NCBI GenBank assembly: GCA_003194525.1
Contig: NBIV01000094.1
Coordinates: 62,001 to 126,000 of the forward strand
Source: Gracilariopsis chorda
Taxonomy: Eukaryota > Rhodophyta > Florideophyceae > Gracilariales > Gracilariaceae
DNA: 64,000 nt
Direction: 5' to 3'
Shown here: positions 33,990-45,853 of the stretch, in pieces
Layout of the letters: every line of letters starts with the position of its first letter
How positions within the stretch are numbered: position 1 is the first letter of the stretch
Notes under the pieces: generated by a model
What the model was told of the DNA's origin: nothing
Database searches by the model: none
What the model saw: the letters and a program-made list of their open reading frames with translations, nothing else
Position numbers and translations under genes: made by a program

Positions 33990-35470
33990 TGGTGGTGGTT
34001 CGTCAAGCTCAGAGAATGAGCGTCGACGGTGACCAACAGGAGTAGGAGAAAAAGCCTTTGGTCGAAGCCCGACTCTTTGGACTCTAGTACCGATTCCGAA
34101 CCGTCAACGGATGTCGAGCACCGTCAAGCTAGGAAGCCGAGGAATGAAAAACACCATCGTAAGGGAAAGAAGAATCATAAAGGAAGAACCAAATGGTAGA
34201 ACTCATCCGATGACAATGAGTCGGGTATGGATTTCGAACGGGAAATTGTTAGACCATTGAATGCTCTCACCGAAACGGTTGATTACGGAACCTACATGTT
34301 ACGGAAACGAAATTCTGAGTACACCTGACACGTATCTCAGAAGATTACCAAGCAGTATGAGCGGCTGGGTTCCCAAATGGGTGACCTACCTTCACACTTG
34401 ATGATCCTATTGCGATCATATCCTTCAAAGGTTTAAGATCACTTGTTCGTAGAATGGTGTTTTGGAAGGCGCAGCCATTTGGCTTTTCCAATTCTACTTG
34501 AAGAAGCAGGCCACATCTCCGTTGTACAGTAGCATGCAACGGAACACCATGTAGGTTGATGACGACCAAACTGAGATGCTTCGGACTTACCCGCAGATCT
34601 TCAACTACCTTTTGAAAATCTATGCAACAGATGAGAATAATCAGGGTGTTTATGCTGCGCTTCTCGGCTAATATCAAAGATCAGGACAAAAGAAATTGAA
34701 ATTCTCGAAATCATTGTTTGAGATGGCCTCTCGTTCTCATAATGTGTAGTACGACTCGGTTGAAGTAGCTGTTGGCCGATAACATCGACAAAACCATTTC
34801 GTCCCAGGTAAGAAATCCCCTCGTGGCAAACTAGATGATTGATTATAATGGGCTGGGTCGATACGCCCAGGCCCTTAGAGACACTCACCGAGGTGGTAGG
34901 AGACATTTCAGTACTTTTGTCAAGCCTGGTAAGGATAAACCGAAACGGCACACCTTGGAGGTGGATAATTCGTCCCCATCCGAGAACACGGCGCCCAATT
35001 CCACACCAATTGAATCCACCGTCCATTCCGTACACACCAAACCCTCCTCCGCATCAGTCTCTCTAGCATCCGCCTGGACGTTCACAATGACAGTCTCAAC
35101 TCCAAAGGTATCAATAACATCCACACAAATGTCCGTCCCCGAGAGGTACTTAGAATACAACCCTTTAAAAGGACCACACCAAAAAGTCAACTGTCTTCGT
35201 ACCAGACGGGGCGAGTCCAGAAAATGAACCGGACGCCGACGCTCCGAACAAAACAGGCTTTGAGAGATCCAACTACTGGGAATCTTCTTTGTTGGTTTTG
35301 TCTATCACCACACCACTTGGCTATGACATGTCTGAAGGTCACTCCTCAGGCTTGAGCAGCCCACCAACGAATGTGCCAACAAAACCACCAAATCATACTT
35401 GGCCAAAGAGGTGGAAACCGAGAGGTTTAGAAGAAGCAATCTCCTGTAACCGAACACGTTATTCCGGACT
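33990..35470 (+). pseudogene. gag: gypsy B gag
   Basis: A Ser/Asp/Arg/Lys-rich stretch (about 34075-34200; SSDSEPSTDVEHRQARKPR) matches the basic and serine-rich part of gag in the complete element. Then come LNALTETVDYGTYMLRKRN and a frame-shifted capsid part (34380-34680). The end is a Ser/Thr/Pro-rich frame at 34835-35227. It needs at least four frame changes. Confidence 0.5.
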
Positions 35471-35478
35471 CAAAATAA

Positions 35479-36095
35479 TTGATTACTAGAAAGGAAGCTC
35501 TAGAAGACCTTTCGGTTCCTATCTGCTCCCTGAAGCATGATAAATACAACGTAGAAATTACCGTTGGGTTTCCTGTTAACCACTCGGTCTTATGTACCGA
35601 TATGGTGGAGACGGGAGCTGGACTGAATCTGGTGAGTGCAAAATTGTTTTCCCCGAAGGTGATAGATACGGTACAGCCATGCTTCCTTGCAGACAATTTG
35701 GTGGATGCAAGTATGCCACGACCAATAACAGTCCGCAATAGCGTAGACCTAATGGTAGCATAGTACCCCTCAAGGTCCCAGTACGATTTATAGTGATTTA
35801 CCAATTAGAAACGGAATCTATGCTTGGAACTACGTTCATTGAAAATTGTGTCCGAACAATCTTGCCTCGATCCAGAATGTTTTTCTTCCATAAGGGTCCC
35901 AGAGTAACCATAATCAGTCGAAATAAGGCGAGATCTACATCGGATCTAAGACAGGAGATGCCTTCAGTGACAGTATCCAATAAAATCCGACTCGAAAAGT
36001 CCATTCAGATCCCACCCGTGCACCAAGTGCTAGCCAAAGTGAAATGCGGCCGTACTGGTCTCCTAACACTAGAAAGACACCATAAGGTATGGTAA
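35479..36095 (+). pseudogene. pol: gypsy B protease
   Basis: LKHDKYNVEITVGFP leads into VETGAGLNLVSAKLF, where the complete element has SDTGAGPNLVHPKVL. The catalytic Asp is replaced by Glu. After a stop at 35761, the frame 35793-36095 continues ESMLGTTFIENCVRTI and VSNKIRLEKSIQIPP, homologous to the C-terminal part of the protease frame in the complete copy. Confidence 0.65.
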
Positions 36096-36429
36096 TGACA
36101 CCTGAACATGGTGGCAAATGGAGTCGTGGAAAACGTATTGAATCAATTCTTTTAGGTATGTGTGAGCAACTTCAGTAACCATGTGGTCAAATTACCCAAA
36201 TATACCGTTATCCGACGAGCATCTCCAGCTCTGGGTAGTATCTTTACCCTGAAACCAGAAAGGTCGTCCAGAGAAATCCACCTTAAGGAGGGGAGCGAAA
36301 CAGATCACGAAAGTAGAGAAATCAACAACGCTAGTAAGCGGAGAAACGCCATCAACACTGAACGCAAAGACGAACTGGAAAGAGGATGTAACCATTTGCT
36401 CTAAACGATAACATTGTAGAGACCACATC

Positions 36430-37230
36430 CTCGGACTATTGGATCAGTTCCTTAACCTGTGGTTAGGCCACTTAAGGATGATCAAATCCACGAAACGACG
36501 TATGGAATTGGTACCTGGAGCCAAGCCAATACACGAAAAACCATATCGCGCAGGTCCGAAAGCCCAAGAGGTTGAACTTCAAGAGAGGAGGAGTATGTTA
36601 AAGGAAGGTTTATCAAGCCCGCATACGCGCAGTACGCCAGCTCAGTGGTGATGAACGAGAACAAAGGAGACATCAGCATGAGGTTGTGTCTCGACTATCA
36701 AAAACTCAACGCCGTTACGGTGAGATATTCGTATATGATACAAAGAACGGATGAGTGAATCGGTTCCTTCAGAAATGCAAAAATATTCACCACACTGGAT
36801 GTCAGTTTCAGTTCCTGGCAAGTGGATACCCCTGAGAAGAATAGAGAAAAGACTACACAAACCTTCCATTCTGGTCTCTTCTGCGTCTTGAGGATGTCAT
36901 TTGGTTTGCAAACTGCCTCTGATGCATTCCACAGGGCTCTGGACGTAATCCTATCTTAGTAAGGATAGCAAATTGCACTTATGTGTATAGAGGAAGTAGT
37001 CATCCATTTCTGATCGGGTTAAGAAGCCTTTAGGCACGTCGGAAAGGTCTTTTAGATCCTTATGTATGCTGGGGTGACGCTCAAATTGTGCAAGTTCGTC
37101 TTTCTTGGCCAAAAATTGGATTATGTGGGTCATATGGTCAGCAGAGGTCACCTGCAGGTAGCCGAAAGCAATATTTTCGAGCGGTCTAGGAAGCTAGCCT
37201 TCCACCAACACAGAAAAATATACGCTAATT
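36430..37230 (+). pseudogene. pol: gypsy B reverse transcriptase
   Basis: KRRMELVPGAKPIHEKPYRAG opens the RT, followed by SMRLCLDYQKLNAV, AKIFTTLDVSFSSWQV and VLRMSFGLQTASDAFHRAL. The catalytic box is degraded (CIEEVVIHF where VYLDDVIIF is expected). KLCKFVFLGQKLDYVGHMVS is the thumb block. Stops occur near 36650, 36757 and 36958. Confidence 0.7.
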
Positions 37231-37379
37231 TTGCGTTTTATGAAATATGTACCGACAGAATATCAACATTTTTCCAAGAATTGCAGCTCTCCTTCGTAAG
37301 AAGCTGCAAAAAGGACAAACATATTGGTCTTTATATCATGAAAAAGACGAGATCGATAACTTTCACAGAATAACAGCTG

Positions 37380-38250
37380 CTATGATTTCCCCATCAATGT
37401 TAGGTTTGGCCAAGTCTGGATATCATTATACCCTTGATACGGATGCGACCTCCGTTCAGGTGGGATGCTGCTTCATGCAAGATCAAGCGGATCGGAGCAA
37501 TATACCAATTCATTACTGGAGAAGGGCACTCATCAAAACGGAGCAGAAATACACTGTAACAGACAAGGAATGCCTGCCATTTGTGTGGAGTATGCTTACG
37601 GGTTGTCTTAATCTATATGGGACCAAATTGACAGATTACGATCCCTGAAGGTGGGTTTTGGGTTTCGCAGAAGCTTCCGCACTGTTCGTTAGATTCGGGT
37701 TACGACTATTGGAGTTATATAACGAGTTATAATACCTCCTGGGTTTCAAGCGCACTGTGAGTGATGCCATGTCACGCTTAAATACCAATGGGTTTTAAAA
37801 GGAATCAATGGAGGACGATATTCCGTGCTTCCCAGTCCAATTCGTTAAGGATAGAGAGGAAAAAGAATCTCAGCTAGGTACCTTTTTGGATGAAGAGAGA
37901 GAACCCTGTCAGTTTATTCTTGCAGAAAACATACCAAGTAGATTTTTCAAAGCGGAAAAGGACAGCAAAGTTGATCGGATTCACTGAAAAATGTCTCTGG
38001 TTGCGTCTGATCCACAGGCTATAACCCAGACACATCCCCCAGTGGTTGAAAAGTCGTTTGTCAATGGCTTTTGTATGTAATTGGCTGCGTTTGGTTGATA
38101 GGAGTTGATGATTCACATATCTAAATTGGCTCATGTGCCTCTTCTCTGAAAGGTGAGAAAAAGGTCGAAAATACCAAACTTTAGAAGGTATCGGTAGATT
38201 TGCGAATATTACATCGAGTCCATAATTGCATTTTGGAATATCTTGGTGCG
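37380..38250 (+). pseudogene. pol: gypsy B RNase H and integrase start
   Basis: YTLDTDATSVQVGCCFMQDQ and HYWRRALIKTEQKYTVTDKECLPFVWSM are the first two RNase H blocks, the catalytic Asp and Glu both present. The rest is shifted. FILAENIPSRFFKAEKDSKVD near 37915-37970 matches the linker before integrase in the complete element. A 126-codon minus frame (37874-38254) overlaps it and is taken as a chance reverse frame. Confidence 0.6.
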
Positions 38251-38339
38251 CCAAGAACCGTTTTTGAAACCTAAAAGAAGGTTGTCAATGGCCTTCTGGT
38301 GACCTTCAAACGTGTGCACGTTCGTGTGGATGCAATGGA

Positions 38340-39600
38340 AGCGAGTATCCGAATGGATACAGAAGCGCCCACGGTAGCAGAAAACAAGGTCTTCTTTATT
38401 GGTTCTATACCCCTCCCGGACTAATTACAGGCTCTTAGATCCAATATAATAGTTCACTATATTGATCCTGGTTCGCCATATTCTGTTTCTGATCGCTTCT
38501 CTACGGATTCTTCGTCGGACTCATCACATTTTGGTAATGAACGGAAGAAGTACCGGACGACGACTTATAGAGCCACTTGTACCAGTAAGGGAGTTATGCG
38601 CTCCCGCAAGAAAGGTACACGCTAATTGGGACTCAAATAGTTGAAACCAACGAATCCCGGTTATCACAAATTGTTATTTATATCGTTGTTATTGAGTGGA
38701 TGATTCCTAATCTACTCGGTCTACACGAGGTACATTCAAAGTTAAAGTTTGCATCAAACAAATGAATGATACTCTTTAATGTAATTGTTTCTCAGAACGA
38801 GATCCAATTCTGATGCTTGACGCTTTATCCAGGTTGGTTCAGCAAACTGATATATTGGGCGTGAGTAAATCACAAACATATCTCGTGTTACCTTATTTCC
38901 TACACGGCATGGCTAACGATCAGTTCATTTCCAATCAATGAACCTTAAGATATTCTAGAGGAGAAGTAAGCCGCTGGCCCGTACTGGTTCAAAACCATTT
39001 CAGGTCACAGGCTACGAAAATAGCCATCCATACGTCGATAATTGCTCTACGCAATGCGAAACAGAAGACTCTTGAAACCAAACCGATCTATTTAACTCAC
39101 TTGAATAAGGCGTCTCATTGTTCTGGTAATTTGTAATTTGCACAGAAGCAGTGTATGATGATTGTCGACGGATTAAATCCCGAAATACGAGCTGTCGTAA
39201 AGCGACAATGTGAAGATAAACAGAAGAGTACCTACATTGAATTGGTACAGCATACCCAAGCCGAGGAAGAAACGCATCGCTCACGGAGTCAACCGAAAAC
39301 TCACTCGGTGAAAGCTCTTTTATTAGACATGTTGCCAAAAAGATTTAATTGCTCCAGGGCAGGACAGCAAACGCAAATATATACGACGTCCAGTACGCTG
39401 GCAGTCGCCATGACATGTTTGGGAATACGGACTCGCAGTCAACATCTGCGTCTATTTTGGAGGTTGACAACGCTTCTTACTCTAGTACAGAATGGATGCA
39501 GCCCCTTCTGCTGGCCCAAGCGTCAAAGCGATCCAACTTTACTCGCCCCAGATGGGAATTACCGCAGCCAACGCTTCAAATAGACACCCATTGTCAGTAA
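38340..39600 (+). pseudogene. gag: gypsy C gag
   Basis: A serine/aspartate-rich start (SDRFSTDSSSDSSHFGN, about 38490-38540) and MMIVDGLNPEIRAVVKRQC ... TYIELVQHTQAEEETHRSRS (39155-39285), which is the capsid C-terminal pattern of retrotransposon Gag (F..GL.PE.R..V.......T..EL...A...E). Sequence between them is shifted or lost. Confidence 0.6.
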
Positions 39601-40085
39601 GATTAAGCGGCACCGCCTATAAGTCATAGATGTTACCTTCGTGGCTATATTGCCGTGAAATATGAGTTGACATTCCGGGAGGCGCCCAAATTTGTCATGA
39701 ACCACAAAACGCTGAACCAAGCTGATCAGAAACTAATTTAAAGTCCTTTTTATGAAGAATTGAAAGCATTACTCGCTAACCCCGCACTAGAACGAACGGG
39801 TACTGTCATGCATAAACTTGGTCATGATCAACCGGTGAGTGTAGTCGTATACACAAAACAAATCTATAATGTTTCTCAGCATGAGATAATTACACCGTGT
39901 TCGTTAATTAACTCCTCGCACAACTAGACTTGGGGGTCTTCCCTACAAGTGGGATGCATTCTGAGAAACATATGACGCCCGAGGCGGTATAGTTTTACTC
40001 CTTAGCCGTCAGGATACCTTCCATGGAAATGGCTGCAACCGAAGGGAGCTTGAAAAGCATTTTCATTCTTCTTCTTCAGTAGATA

Positions 40086-40740
40086 ATGTCTCTAAACTAC
40101 ATTTTTCTAGATGTGTCTCTAGTCATGAAAAATAGAAAACACAATCGTTATGCAGGTCTTGGGCTATTAACTCAGTACATGGTTGAGCAGTCATCTGTCT
40201 TAGATACAAGGGCTGCACCCGTTACAAACTCTGAAGTAATACCCTCGGCTCCATGGGATCACATTCGCTGTTTTCTAGGCGTAGATATCGCTGACGCCAA
40301 CAGCACTATTCTAAATAATGTACGATGCCTTCCTTTTGTAGTGAGATTGAGGACCTGTGTTGTTCAACTGAAGTTTGTCCTTCGCGATAAACTTGCAGCA
40401 CCAGTTATTTTTGGTTGTAAGTCGTGTGATCGCTTTATCGAAGAAATTTGCTCCAGTGCCAAACGCCCTAGAACGGCAAACGATTCTACCGTACATATCA
40501 TTCGGGAACCACTCAAGCATGCCATGTAAAAGGGTATGCCGATATCAAGTGCTCAGGAAGTACAGAACACAAATCTTATTCCTACAATGCTTTTTATTGC
40601 TCATTATGTTGCTGCAACATCAGAGTCCGAAGTCTTGGTCATATATAGTTCGAAAAAGAGTGAATACAAAGAGATTCAACTGCTTTCGTCCCCATACAAC
40701 CAGCCTTAACGATCACTTGCGAACGGGGTTGTTTCGATCA
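40086..40740 (+). pseudogene. pol: gypsy C protease region
   Basis: 147 open codons (40086-40529) ending in PVIFGCKSCDRFIEEICS and STVHIIREPLKHAM, followed after a stop by ISSAQEVQNTNLIPTMLF. This resembles the C-terminal side of gypsy proteases (a GCDFCDRFVE-type block before the RT). The DTG active site itself was not found and probably lies in a degraded segment before 40250. Confidence 0.5.
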
Positions 40741-41659
40741 ACGTAATGGTTTTTTAAGGGTTTCGGGCCAATTTTTGCAAATACGCTCCGTGCTTACTCA
40801 ACACCAAGGTCTTGGGTTCGGGTCTTTCACAACAGAGGATTATCGCTCCAACGACAATTCCACTGGCTGCCGTCCCTGGAGTAGAAAAATATACGTAGTT
40901 AATGTAAGGAAGTGAAGAATGTTTATCGGAGTGGTGTTCTGGCTGTAGGAGCCCTTCCGCTCTCGGCTAGTGTAGTATTTGTAGTAGCACACGTGTATGT
41001 TGGTGGCAGCTTGTGCCCCACAAACGGTAAATAATTCACGTGTGGCGCGGCCCAGCTAGATATTTATTCTCTGCTAGCACGGCCGACGCCCTCACCAAGT
41101 AAACTCAAGGTGCTTCATAATAGGCTCTTCGTCTTAGTTCCTTGGCACGGATCTTAAGTCAGAATAGGAGACACAGCTCTTCAAAGTCCTTTAAATGCTG
41201 CGCGGTATCGGATATCTACCGTTACATCGGCTCCGTGCTTAGGTGCGTGGTATCTTTTTGGGCTACGCTTGTCTCCGTATTCGGCCTCACCACAGGGGGC
41301 CTGGCGCTACTCCGCGCCTTCACCGTTCCGTTCTTCCCGACTCGGTACCCGCACGGCCTTACACACCGTTGCGTGATACCCACCGCCACTGTTCCAGGGC
41401 ATTTCACCTGAGTAGGACGTCCACGCGTACTACCTTACAGAAAACTCTAAGGAGGAAGATGACAACCCCATAAATGCTTAGCATAGTTCAGATTCTCACT
41501 TCAAAAGTGCACGAACTACGAAAACCCCGTGCGGCACCACCTGGTTCACAACAAACGACTTATATAGCGAAACTGGAGAAACTTGACTTATACCATGTCC
41601 TAGACTCTCACTGCGAGAACCTACAAGATAATTTCCTGAGTTTACCTCTATCATAGATG

Positions 41660-42300
41660 GGTAACTTGAGACAATGGGAATAGCTGAGCACCTTATTGAT
41701 TTGCGAGCAAACACCTGGCCAATTGCACAACATCCCTATCGGGCTTGGCCGAAAGCTCATGAACGGGAAAACTCTGAGGTTTACAGTTTGTTACGCGCTT
41801 GCTTTATTGAACGCGCTGAGTCACCGTGAGCATCGCAGGTCGTTATTGTTCCAAAATTGGATGAATTGAGGAGAATTTGTATGTATAACCAAAATATTAA
41901 CACAGTTTGCATCAAAGAAGTCTACCAGATCTCTCTGGTAAACGAGTACGTATATTGACTCCGTTTGGAATTCTACGGTGTTCAACGCTCTTGATGCTGG
42001 GTGGGGTGATTTGCAAGTTCTTATGAGAACGGAGGACGGCGAGAAAATCGCGTTTATATGTCGCCGAGAAATACATCGTTTTAAACCAATGCCGTTTGGA
42101 TTAAACAGTGACCCTCTTCCTTTTCAATGTGCTATAGATATTCTATAGGCCAGTTTCAAATGGACAACTCGCTTCGTGTATCTCGACACTATGATCGTGT
42201 TATGCAAAAAGTGGGATGATCTCATAACCCGTGTGAGGAAGGGTCATGCGTGCGCTGAAAAATGATGGGATTACGATGAAGCTCAAGAAATTGCTAGTTC
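41660..42300 (+). pseudogene. pol: gypsy C reverse transcriptase
   Basis: VFNALDAGWGDLQV, IHRFKPMPFGLNSDPLPFQCA and FKWTTRFVYLDTMIVLCK are recognisable, the last being the catalytic box with the second Asp changed to Thr (YLDT, about 42178-42189). The fingers region before 41940 is badly frame-shifted. Non-functional. Confidence 0.65.
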
Positions 42301-42599
42301 TGTACTAATTCTGTAAAAAAAATTGGACAGCTAATCTGCCCCAGACATCTCTTGATAGAATAGGTAAGATATACGTCTTCGAACAAAGAGAAACATCAGA
42401 CTACACAAACGAAATGGAGATCATTTCTCTGAATTGTAATGTGTACTGTCGGGTTTTCCCGACTTTCGAAAATCTTAACACAACTCTGAGTGCTCTCGTG
42501 AAAAAGAGACAATCAGTTAAACTCGAACTGTTTGGCAACTTGAAAGACTCTGCCTTCATGGGTTCCATCGACGCCGTGATGTCTCCGCATATATCGTAG

Positions 42600-43430
42600 A
42601 TTTCAACTCTTGGTCTACTTTATGAAGTGAATACTGATGCTAGTGATGAGCTGTTTGGTTTTATACTATTTCAAGTGACTCAAAACCGTGAACGATATCA
42701 ATCACGTATTCGTCTTCGAAAAATAAGATACATGAACGCAACTAGTCGGTTTCGAAGACGATGCCATAACTGCTATTTGGGCCCTTATAACTCTGAGATC
42801 ATATCTTGTGAGACTCCATTTACAAATACCCACGAATCCTTTTTGCCTCCGTTGGCTCATGGGTATTGCCGAACTATCGAGAAGCCTCAGGCGTTCGCCC
42901 CTCCGACTCTAGAATTCGACTTCGATGTACTCAATATAATTGGAGTCCTTGTCACACAAGCCGGCGCGTTATCCGGCCTTAAAACCAATGCAGAAGGAAA
43001 ACCAGTCTACGATCTCAAGGTACTGTACTTTGTGGTTGAGAGCGGTGGATGGAATGCCAAAGATTGATCAGACAACATGTGTGATGATGTTCTCTCTTCT
43101 GACAACTGAGATGTCCAGAACGACGGCTCATTTATGCCTAGTACTCCAAAATGAGTGATTTTCAAACAACAATACGACCTTTCATGTATGGAGATGCACG
43201 GTCGCCCCATGGAAAACATGAATTACTTCTTTGGACAAAAGATCAGAGATACCATGTCAGCTTGGTTAATGCTTCTCTGCAGAGTATGGTAATCCACTGC
43301 TTACAGAGTCGAGTTCTCCACCTTTCTCACTATGCAAAACTCTGAGCACACTCAGGATGTAGGAAGTTATGTCTTAGTCTCCGGTAAGATGTACATTGGC
43401 TCGCTATGGCGTTTCAATGCTATGAAGGTC
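42600..43430 (+). pseudogene. pol: gypsy C RNase H and integrase zinc region
   Basis: EVNTDASDELFGFILFQVTQN (from about 42627) is the first RNase H block with its catalytic Asp. Later parts are scattered over frames up to 43067. LQSRVLHLSHYAKL (43300-43345) is the start of the integrase zinc module. Confidence 0.5.
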
Positions 43431-43449
43431 GCAACTCTAATACAGAATG

Positions 43450-44480
43450 AACTAAGAACGAGGTGAAGCTACGGACCTACTCTAAAACATTAACGATATT
43501 CCCAGCTCGCACTTTTATGGATTTTGTGACCATCTGTATACTCGGCGACTTGGTTCGCACAACCCTAGCAAACCCCTATCTTTTTGAAAGAACCAAACTC
43601 TTTTGTAGAGTCGTACAGAAGGTGCCACTTAAAATGAATACCACCGCAGCGGTGGCACGAGCTTTTCTCACGACCGGGTATTCGTTCAACGTTCACCTAA
43701 AGATCTAGTATCCGACAATAGGCCCCAGTATACTTCCAAGTTCCTTCAAGACGAGTTTCATATTTTGGATGTTCGAAATACATTCGTCAGCACATATCAT
43801 CCGCAGGGTAGTAAACAAGAGGGACCATTTAGTCTTACGATACTGAACGAATTACGACTAGACGTTATGGATCACTCCAAGGATTGTGGCCTTTATACCA
43901 TTGCATATAAGTACGCCTAAAATACCCAGCTTCATCAGCTAACGTCGCTTTCACCTTTTGCTTTTGTTTTAAAGCGAGTTCCACCCCGTTGGAAATCGAG
44001 GCCCAACCGAAATGGTCAATGCACCTTTCGTTGCGGATAAACACGAAAAACTGGAAGATATATTTAAAAAAGATGTTACCGGTTGCCTGGGAAGGTGTGG
44101 AAAAAGCTCTTCTTGCATACAAGCGTATCCATGATACCAAAGTACACCAACCGCTCCCGCAGACTAACACAAATGAATTTTTGTTTTCTGTCGTGAACAG
44201 TATTATGAGCATTCAAATAAAAAGTTCCATAAGCTATCTTCAATCATGGACAGATCCTATCGCGTGGTTTCTACTGCCATTGACACAGTTGTTTTGGACA
44301 TTTACGAACAACACGAACGGGTTTAACGCGACAACGTTACCATTTATCCTCACCGCCAATTAAAACATTGATACTGGAAGTACCCCAAATGGTATTCTGG
44401 ACTCAAGAGACCTCCTTGCTGTTCATCCTACATCGCCCTCGGCGATTCTACAGCACCTGCATCGTTGTTTGTCAAATTTA
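43450..44480 (+). pseudogene. pol: gypsy C integrase
   Basis: LVSDNRPQYTSKFLQDEFHI carries the second catalytic Asp. STYHPQGSKQEGPF stands where NGQVERF is usual. The block LDVMDHSKDCGLYTIAYKYA and LTSLSPFAFVLKRVPPR follow in one frame (43700-43990). A GPY/F-like segment VVSTAIDTVVLDIYEQ lies near 44263-44310. No chromodomain was identified and the LTR was not found. Confidence 0.65.
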
Positions 44481-45853
44481 CCAAAAGAAACATATTTCCG
44501 TCTTCAGGACAAGCACTCAGATATTCCGGTGCGCTTCGCTATAGTCCACTCGCCAATGCTCAATTCAACTTGCAACCTATGTTGATCACCTCTATGGCTC
44601 TGCATAATGAGGAGAAGGGAGGTGCGCTTGCTACAGATTTACCGACGTCGCCAGGAAAAAGTTTTTTCTTTGCACGAACTGGTTACCCTCACTGTCCAAG
44701 ATGTCAAAGTGGAGCCCCGTAGGGAAAATGAAAACCCCAATAGGGAAAGCCCTTGAGGAGGACACACTACTGTAGCAGTGCCTGTTCCCGTGGCTGGCCT
44801 ATTGAAAACAGCACTTTGCAATAGCGATAATATGCAAGGCGTTTGTCCTTGGATTAGTAGCGAACCACCCCCAGTGTCAGCAGACCATTACTTGGGTTAT
44901 CTAGATGATTAGGTCCACCTCAGCCGGGCGTAGATCACGCTTTTGTGCTCGCAATCTCCGCTCGGTAGTAAGAACAAAAATTTCGTGGAGCTCTTGAAGA
45001 GATAGGATATTGAGATGTGTGCCACGCCGTGTCACACGTTCATGCGTACAAGCTTCACGCAGAGCAAGCCTGTATATGAATGTGGACGTAACACACTCTC
45101 AGTGTCGCCAAGTACTGAGGTGGAGAAGTAACGGTAATCATACACGTGTACACGACAAGCTGTGTTACCCATCGGCAAGGGTGTGCCTGAAGTGACACCG
45201 ACACTGTGTGGACGTCCTGTGGCCACGGTCATTCAATCAGGATGCAGTTCTCATGCACACTACCCAGTGGACCCATTAATCAAGCAACCCAAAAATTTTT
45301 ACACTTGGCAAACGTCACGGTTGTTATCGAAACTCTTTTCAACGTGACGAAATTATCCTTTTTTCTCTGCAAATTCTGTGAAAATGTAAAAGAAAAAACA
45401 TCACTATTAAATTTACCACTGCTTGAAAGACTTATTAATGTCAATAGGTCATTCTATTCTATTCCATGTAAGTGACGTAGCCTTTCTTGCAAGCATGAGC
45501 TGCTAGGCATACGCCATCTCGTTGAAAAATAATCTGAAAATTGGAGGAAGAAAAATATGGTTTTTGAAAATATAGGGCGACAGACAGACGTCTTTGCTTG
45601 AGCCATAGACGTCATACTGTCCCAGAATCCGTGCTATCATACACTCAACTTGAGTGACTCAAGCAGTGACTGCTGACTAAGGTTCTTGCAGCGGCAACTC
45701 ACATTGTGAGCTGCCGTCGTAAGAAAGCAGGGAGTCTCACAGGATCGTACCCTCGGACTTCTTGCTACGTTCAACAACATACTTCTAGTATCTTCATATG
45801 CTTTTCTGTTTTGTTTCATTTGTATCGTTTACGTTTGTTTCGCAGGCACAGGC
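44481..45853. other. no supported gene; presumed end of element C and spacer
   Basis: The frame 44465-44722 is open but has no recognised domain. From 44730 to 45850 the DNA is AT-rich with short frames only. No polypurine tract plus LTR start was convincing. Confidence 0.4.

Larger units (their letters stand above)
33990..38250 (+). mobile_element. Ty3/gypsy retrotransposon B, related to the 49.8-60.2 kb element, decayed
   Basis: Gag, protease, RT, RNase H and the start of integrase are in order and align by eye segment for segment with the complete element downstream (for example VSNKIRLEKSIQIPP here against VSNKVRLARAIVIPP there). No LTR was found. Around 38250 it gives way to the gag of element C, so integrase is cut short. 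Frequent stops and shifts make it much older than the complete copy. Confidence 0.7.
38300..44480 (+). mobile_element. Ty3/gypsy retrotransposon C, decayed
   Basis: A gag fragment, protease, RT, RNase H and integrase follow in order over about 6 kb. It directly follows element B without an intervening LTR that could be recognised. Its protease region (CKSCDRFIEEICSS) and integrase belong to a gypsy lineage distinct from B. The RT catalytic box is mutated and nearly every domain needs frame changes. Confidence 0.7.

Noticed and set aside
37874..38254. 126-codon minus-strand frame that looked like a separate gene
   Set aside because: Plus-strand sequence here aligns with the RNase H to integrase linker of the complete gypsy element, so the minus frame is a shadow.
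44771..45480. A 3' LTR for element C beginning TGTAGCAGTG near 44771
   Set aside because: No polypurine tract before it, no matching end and no partner LTR in the window.
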